Source: Acidobacteriota bacterium
GTDB lineage: Bacteria > Acidobacteriota > Terriglobia > Bryobacterales > Bryobacteraceae
Assembly (NCBI GenBank): GCA_018268715.1
Contig: JAFDVZ010000002.1
Location: 615,632 to 679,631, forward strand
Length of the DNA stretch: 64,000 nt
Direction of reading: 5' to 3'
In this document: positions 59,498 through 64,000 of the stretch, one piece after another
Position numbering within the stretch: the first letter of the stretch is position 1
Layout: each line of letters starts with the position of its first letter
Notes under the pieces: generated by a model
Databases searched by the model: none
The model's input: only the letters and a program-made list of their open reading frames with translations
What the model was told of the DNA's origin: nothing
Position numbers and translations under genes: made by a program

Positions 59498-60604
59498 ATG
59501 ACTCGCGTCGTCTCCTTTCTGGTTGTCCTGCTGTCGTCCGGGCTAATGGCCCAGACCTCCGGCGGACTGGCGGTCCGGCCGTTCCGGGTGGCGATCGCCG
59601 GCCTGGCGCATGGCCATGTGGACGGATTCCTGCGGGCCCTTGCGGCCCATTCGAATGTCGAACTGGTGGGCGTAGCCGATCCGGACGCCGCGCTACGGGC
59701 CCGCTACGCCGCCAAGTACCGGCTGGACGCCGCGATCCTTTTCGCCGATACGGCCGCCATGCTGGACAAGGTCCAGCCGGAAGCCGTGGCGACGTTCACC
59801 AGCACCTTTGAGCACGCCGCGGTGGTGGAGGCGTGCGCCGCGCGTAAGACGCCGGTGATGATGGAGAAGCCGCTGGCGGTGAGCATGGAGCATGCGCGCG
59901 CCATCGAACGGGCGGCCAAGCGGTCGGGCATTCCGGTGATTGTGAACTACGAAACCACCTGGTATGCGAGCCACGCGGCCCTTTGGCGATTCATTAAGGA
60001 GCAGAAGGCGGGCGGCGAAATCCGGAAGATGGTGGCCATGGACGGCCACGAGGGCCCCAAGGAGATCGGCGTCGGGCCGGAGTTTCTGAGCTGGCTTACC
60101 GATCCGGTGAAAAACGGCGCGGGCGCGTTGTTCGACTTCGGCTGCTATGGCGCCAACCTGATGACCTGGCTGATGGATAATCAACGGCCCGTCTCCGTTG
60201 TGGCGCTGACCGAGCGGATTAAGCCGGCCATCTATCCGAAGGTGGACGACGAGGCGAATATCCTGGTGGAGTATCCGCGCGCGGTCGGCATCATCCAGGG
60301 GTCCTGGAATTGGCCCACCGGACGCAAGGATCTGGAGGTGTACGCCGAACGGGCCTCGGCAATCGCCACTGGCGGCGCGTCGCTGCGCGTGCGGTCGGGC
60401 AATCATCCCGAGGAAGCCCGGAAGCCCGAGCCGCTTGAGCCCGATGACCGCGACTCCATCGCTTATCTGATTTCGGTGGTGCGCGGCAGGCGCGACGTCG
60501 TGGGGCTGTCCTCGCTTGAGAACAACCTGATCGTCACCGAGATCCTGACGGCGGCGCGCGAATCGGCCCGCACCGGCCGAAAGGTGATGCTGGGCGGCCG
60601 CTAG
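59498..60604 (+). CDS. Exported Gfo/Idh/MocA-family oxidoreductase
   Basis: The 368-residue protein has a signal peptide (TRVVSFLVVLLSSGLMAQ) followed by a Rossmann domain (FRVAIAGLAHGHVDGFLRAL), an intact E-K-P motif (MEKPLA) and the family's alpha/beta domain with VNYETTWY and LFDFGCYGANLM. Secreted members of this family are common in Acidobacteriota and Planctomycetes and act on sugars or glycoside intermediates with bound NAD(P). Its stop codon (60602-60604) overlaps the opposite-strand stop of the response regulator gene. Confidence 0.88.
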   Translation: MTRVVSFLVVLLSSGLMAQTSGGLAVRPFRVAIAGLAHGHVDGFLRALAAHSNVELVGVADPDAALRARYAAKYRLDAAILFADTAAMLDKVQPEAVATFTSTFEHAAVVEACAARKTPVMMEKPLAVSMEHARAIERAAKRSGIPVIVNYETTWYASHAALWRFIKEQKAGGEIRKMVAMDGHEGPKEIGVGPEFLSWLTDPVKNGAGALFDFGCYGANLMTWLMDNQRPVSVVALTERIKPAIYPKVDDEANILVEYPRAVGIIQGSWNWPTGRKDLEVYAERASAIATGGASLRVRSGNHPEEARKPEPLEPDDRDSIAYLISVVRGRRDVVGLSSLENNLIVTEILTAARESARTGRKVMLGGR

Positions 60605-60996
60605 TTCACCAGACCCAGATTCTGCAGCTGCCCAAGCAGTTTCGCCGTGCTGATCGGTTTGACCAAATAGGCGTCACAGGACCCGCGGAACGATTCCATG
60701 ACGGAGCGGCTGTTGTCGAGCCCGGTGGTCATGATCACCTTGGCGCCCTTCTGCGGCAACACGCCGGCCAGTTCCTCGATCGAACGGATGCGGCGAAGCG
60801 CCTCCTGCCCGTCCATTTCGGGCATCAGGATGTCCATGCAGACCAAATCATAACCGGTTCCGCTTTCTCCGGCGGCGCGAAATGCGCTGACGGCCTCGGC
60901 ACCATTTACGGCGATATGGCATTCGCCGTAACGCGCCAGAAAATTCTGGAGGACGATGCGGCTAGTGAAATCGTCTTCGACAATGAGGGTTTTCAT
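60601..60996 (-). CDS. CheY-like single-domain response regulator
   Basis: The 131-residue receiver domain alone has LIVEDDFTSR, the phosphoacceptor in VCMDILMPEMDG, Thr in IMTTGLDN and Lys in YLVKPIS. No output domain is present, so it probably works by protein contact or phosphotransfer. It lies 54 bp after the hybrid histidine kinase on the same strand, whose Hpt domain is a natural phosphodonor. Confidence 0.92.
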   Translation of the reverse strand: MKTLIVEDDFTSRIVLQNFLARYGECHIAVNGAEAVSAFRAAGESGTGYDLVCMDILMPEMDGQEALRRIRSIEELAGVLPQKGAKVIMTTGLDNSRSVMESFRGSCDAYLVKPISTAKLLGQLQNLGLVN

Positions 60997-61050
60997 AAGC
61001 TTAGTGACCGGGGACTGGCTCCAGGTTCCTCATCGGCGCGGGATGGGTTT

Positions 61051-64000
61051 TCATGAAGGCTTCGACGCGCCGACGTGGCGGAACCCCTCGTGGATGGTCG
61101 CCGCGACGTTGGGGGTCGCGTCGCGGAAGCGTTCGAGAAAGGGGCGCAAGCGTTCGTAGGTTTCCGTCAGAGCCGGAAGCCGCCTTGCGACGCCGTTCAG
61201 GTCTCCTTCCGCGCTCATGTTTTCGAGCCGACGCGCCTGCTCACACAACTGGACGCCGCCGGCGCTGGCCGCCGCGCCCTTGATGGAGTGGGCCGTGGTG
61301 CGCGCCCTGGGGGCGTCGGAATTTTTCACCGCTTGAGCCAGCGCGGCGATCTGTCCGGGGACCGACTGCAGGAAGCCGGCGACCACCTTGTGCGCCAGGT
61401 CCTTGTCGTCCATCAGGCGTTCGAGCAGTCCGGCCTCGTCAAACACCACGTCGGGCGCCGGCGGTGGCGGGGCGGTTTCGGGCGCTGGAACCCGCTCCCG
61501 ACGGCCGCTCCAGGACTCGATGGCGTGGTTGAGCAACGTGGGTTGGATCGGCTTGGTGAGATAGTCGTTCATGCCGGCGGCGAAGCACTTGTCTCGATCG
61601 CCGTCCATGGCGTGGGCGGTCATCGCCAGGATCGGGATCTGGCGGTTCCGCACCGGCGAGTCCGCCCGCCGAATGCGGCGGGTCGCCTCGTACCCATCCA
61701 TTTCCGGCATCTGGCAATCCATCAGGACCAGTTCGTAGTCCTTTCGCGACAACGCCTCGATCGCCCTCAGCCCGTTCTCCGCCACATCGGCGGAGTATCC
61801 GAGGTTGCCCAGGATTCCAAGCGCCACGTCCTGGTTCACCGGATTGTCCTCAACCAGCAAAATGCGCACGCTGGAACGCTCTTCGAGGGAAGTCCGAGCG
61901 GCGAGCACGTTTTCCTCCTGGCCGAATCCCGGCGCCGGGCCGAACCCGAGCACCGAGGCCAGGCAACGCCCCAGTTCCCCCTGCTTCACCGGCTTGCTGA
62001 TGCGGCCCGCAAAGCCGAGAGCGCTCCAATGATCCGCCGTCTCGTTCGAAGCGAACGGCGTCATGACGATTAGCGGAGCGCTGAGCGCCGTGGGGATCTG
62101 ACGGATCATCCCGGCCAGACCGTCGCCTCGAATTCCGGGCATCTCCAGGTCGATCAAAATCGCGTCGAATTCGTCGCCCACCGCCAGCGTCTCAAGAGCT
62201 TCCCTGGCGCTGGGGGCGTCGGCATGTTCGCACCCCCAATAGCGCAGGAAACGGCACAGCAGATCTCGTGTGGCGCCGCAATCGTCCACCACCATCACCC
62301 GCTTTCCGGCGAGCGCCAGCGGAGGCGGACGGCTGACAGCCGGCTGCAAGGCAAACGGGATCACGAACCAGAACGTGGAGCCCCGCCCGGGCGCGCTATC
62401 GAAACCGACGGCACCGCCCATGACCTCGACCAGGCTGCGGACAATCGAGAGCCCCAGTCCGGTGCCCCCGTAGCGCCGCGCCGTCGAAGCGTCGGCCTGG
62501 GAAAACGGCTGGAAGAGCAGGCGCTGCTTGTCGTCCGGGACGCCGACGCCCGTGTCGGCGACCTCGAAGCGGATGGCGCCGCTGTCGGGGGCGTCAAGCG
62601 ATACGGACATCGTGATCGTCCCGGTTCGAGTGAATTTAACGGCGTTGCCCGCCAGATTCAGCAGGATCTGCCGCAGGCGGCCCGGGTCGCCCCGCAAACT
62701 GGTGGCGACGTCGGGATCGATGTAGCAAAGCAACTCGAGACCCTTTTCCTGAGCCTTCACCGCCATCAGGTCGGCCACGCCTTCCACCACCGGGCGCAGG
62801 TCGAAGTCCTGCGTTTCGAGCTTGAACTTGCCTGCTTCGAGCTTGGAGAAGTCCAGGATGTCGTTCAGCAGGTTCAGCAGACTGGCGGCGCTGTCGCGAA
62901 GGACCTCGGCCCGCTTGCGCTGCAACGCGCTCAGTTCGTCCTCGAGGATCAGCCCCGCCAGTCCGATGACGGCGTTCATCGGCGTGCGGATCTCATGGCT
63001 CATGTTGGCCAGGAAGTCGCTTTTGGCCTTGTTGGCCGTCTCGGCCTGCTGCTTGGCCAACTCGAGCTCCGCCGTGCGCTCGGCGATCCGCTGCTCAGTG
63101 GTCCCAATGACCTCCTTGAGTTCGGCGTTCAGCGCGTCGCGTTCGTCGAGAGAGAGCTCCATCGACGCGAATGCGCCATGCATCCGTTCCGCCATGGCCG
63201 TGAAGTCGTCGCCCAACTGCCGGACCTCCTCCGGCGCCTCGGACCCGAACGGCGGCGGCGCGGCGAAACGCGAGGTGAGCTGAAAATGGCGGGCAAGCTC
63301 CATCAGCAGTCGCACCGGCTTGGCGATCCGGCGGGCGACGAGCAACGCGATCACCAGCGAGCCAAAAGCGGCCAGGAACGCCCAGATGCCGGTGGTGAGG
63401 CAATAGGCGCGCACCCGTGCGAGCACGGCGTCCATTGGGCGTTCGACCTGTACGGTCCAGCCGGTGGAGGCGAGCTTCGCCGATCCCGCCAGGACGGAAT
63501 CGAAGTGCGCGGCGTTACCGGGGTCAGGCGATCGCGGGACAGACGTCGGTCCCCGGGGTTGCGCGGTCCCGGCGCTGCTGTAGACCGTTCGGCCGCCGCG
63601 GCCGATCACGGCCAGCGTCAACTCGTTGGCGCCCGGCTCCCCGGCGAAGGTTTCGAGGCCAGCCAGCTTGAACCAGCCCTCGACGAATTCGCTGGCTTCG
63701 CCGTCCGGGCCCCGAATCCGAACGGCGATCGAGACGGCGGATGGGACTCCGGGCGTCAGGTTGGACGGGATCTCCGACAAATAGGGCCGGCCGGCCGTGA
63801 GCGCGGCCCGGAACCCCGGTCCTTCCGCGACGCCCTGGGACTTTGCGCCGTCTGGACCGGCGGTGAAGACGGTGAGAAGATCCGGATCGAGTTGCCGGGT
63901 TCGCGCGAGTGCGGCGGCGAGGCTGGGACCGCTGGGGCCAGTCTGCCCTTCGAGTTCGCGCGCCAGAACGGCCATGGCTGCCACGTGCGTTCCGATGCGG
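61051..64000 (-). CDS. Hybrid sensor histidine kinase with two receivers and Hpt (5' end outside window)
   Basis: The frame stays open to base 64000, so the start and first span are missing. In order along the protein: an extracytoplasmic sensor part ([20 protein letters not shown] onward), a transmembrane segment ([17 protein letters not shown]), a HAMP-like linker, a coiled segment, HisKA with His in [11 protein letters not shown], HATPase ([31 protein letters not shown]), receiver 1 (Asp in LIDLEMPG), receiver 2 ([23 protein letters not shown]) and an Hpt domain with His in HSIKGAAAS. It is a complete phosphorelay, with the CheY-like gene just downstream as likely partner. Confidence 0.94.
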   Translation of the reverse strand, partial: RIGTHVAAMAVLARELEGQTGPSGPSLAAALARTRQLDPDLLTVFTAGPDGAKSQGVAEGPGFRAALTAGRPYLSEIPSNLTPGVPSAVSIAVRIRGPDGEASEFVEGWFKLAGLETFAGEPGANELTLAVIGRGGRTVYSSAGTAQPRGPTSVPRSPDPGNAAHFDSVLAGSAKLASTGWTVQVERPMDAVLARVRAYCLTTGIWAFLAAFGSLVIALLVARRIAKPVRLLMELARHFQLTSRFAAPPPFGSEAPEEVRQLGDDFTAMAERMHGAFASMELSLDERDALNAELKEVIGTTEQRIAERTAELELAKQQAETANKAKSDFLANMSHEIRTPMNAVIGLAGLILEDELSALQRKRAEVLRDSAASLLNLLNDILDFSKLEAGKFKLETQDFDLRPVVEGVADLMAVKAQEKGLELLCYIDPDVATSLRGDPGRLRQILLNLAGNAVKFTRTGTITMSVSLDAPDSGAIRFEVADTGVGVPDDKQRLLFQPFSQADASTARRYGGTGLGLSIVRSLVEVMGGAVGFDSAPGRGSTFWFVIPFALQPAVSRPPPLALAGKRVMVVDDCGATRDLLCRFLRYWGCEHADAPSAREALETLAVGDEFDAILIDLEMPGIRGDGLAGMIRQIPTALSAPLIVMTPFASNETADHWSALGFAGRISKPVKQGELGRCLASVLGFGPAPGFGQEENVLAARTSLEERSSVRILLVEDNPVNQDVALGILGNLGYSADVAENGLRAIEALSRKDYELVLMDCQMPEMDGYEATRRIRRADSPVRNRQIPILAMTAHAMDGDRDKCFAAGMNDYLTKPIQPTLLNHAIESWSGRRERVPAPETAPPPPAPDVVFDEAGLLERLMDDKDLAHKVVAGFLQSVPGQIAALAQAVKNSDAPRARTTAHSIKGAAASAGGVQLCEQARRLENMSAEGDLNGVARRLPALTETYERLRPFLERFRDATPNVAATIHEGFRHVGASKPS

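Overview
This is GC-rich bacterial chromosome, most likely from an Acidobacteriota member related to Solibacter/Bryobacterales. The markers are an orphan FtsX-type permease of the acidobacterial duplicated (ADOP) class, an Oar-like TonB-dependent receptor with an N-terminal carboxypeptidase-regulatory-like domain, a large secreted SBBP/BACON-type protein, an S55 (SpoIVB-like) protease homologue and a relic of the Acidobacteria-common 'SRANGA..GPVTPEGK' family. No tRNA, rRNA, CRISPR array or intact mobile element was recognised. The assignment rests on gene families only.

Layout. 1-9.8 kb: end of a LuxR-type response regulator, a papain-fold peptidase, the ADOP permease, a 1434-residue secreted repeat protein, then a gene-poor stretch with a transposase relic and an anchored hypothetical protein. 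9.9-18.3 kb: a redox/metal locus with exported Mn-type superoxide dismutase, a PepSY membrane protein, an exported methyltransferase, a divergent TonB-dependent receptor and a RegB/RegA (PrrB/PrrA) two-component system. Four promoters here carry a near-identical 17-bp inverted-repeat box (consensus TGCGRCAAWTTGYCGCA) directly abutting the -35 hexamer, with a 17-bp spacer to the -10. They look like one RegA regulon that includes regBA itself and a small membrane ORF.

18.2-33.7 kb: relics of an RHS gene and of a truncated family gene, an MrfA-like helicase, a Gfo/Idh/MocA protein lacking its usual lysine, an M1 aminopeptidase, a propeller protein and an S55 protease homologue, a uracil permease, a FAD oxidase, and an outer-membrane porin whose Shine-Dalgarno sequence lies in a perfect 13-bp hairpin.

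33.7-46.2 kb (minus strand): a tightly packed directon lrp-ggt-TIM barrel-asnS-rocF-ddl-ctpA followed by a translationally coupled pair, TIR protein plus nSTAND1-WD40 protein, which resembles a conflict/cell-suicide module. 46.2-53 kb: YkgJ-FUSC pair, uvrC, a TPR lipoprotein-like gene, a second TIR gene whose N-terminus is an HU-like fragment overlapping a small HU-like gene, a Lys-rich exported peptide and an orphan gene. 53-64 kb: an ECF sigma/anti-sigma/rsmA/POTRA operon, hutI-ftcD histidine catabolism, an exported Gfo/Idh/MocA protein, and a CheY-like regulator behind a hybrid histidine kinase that runs off the window.
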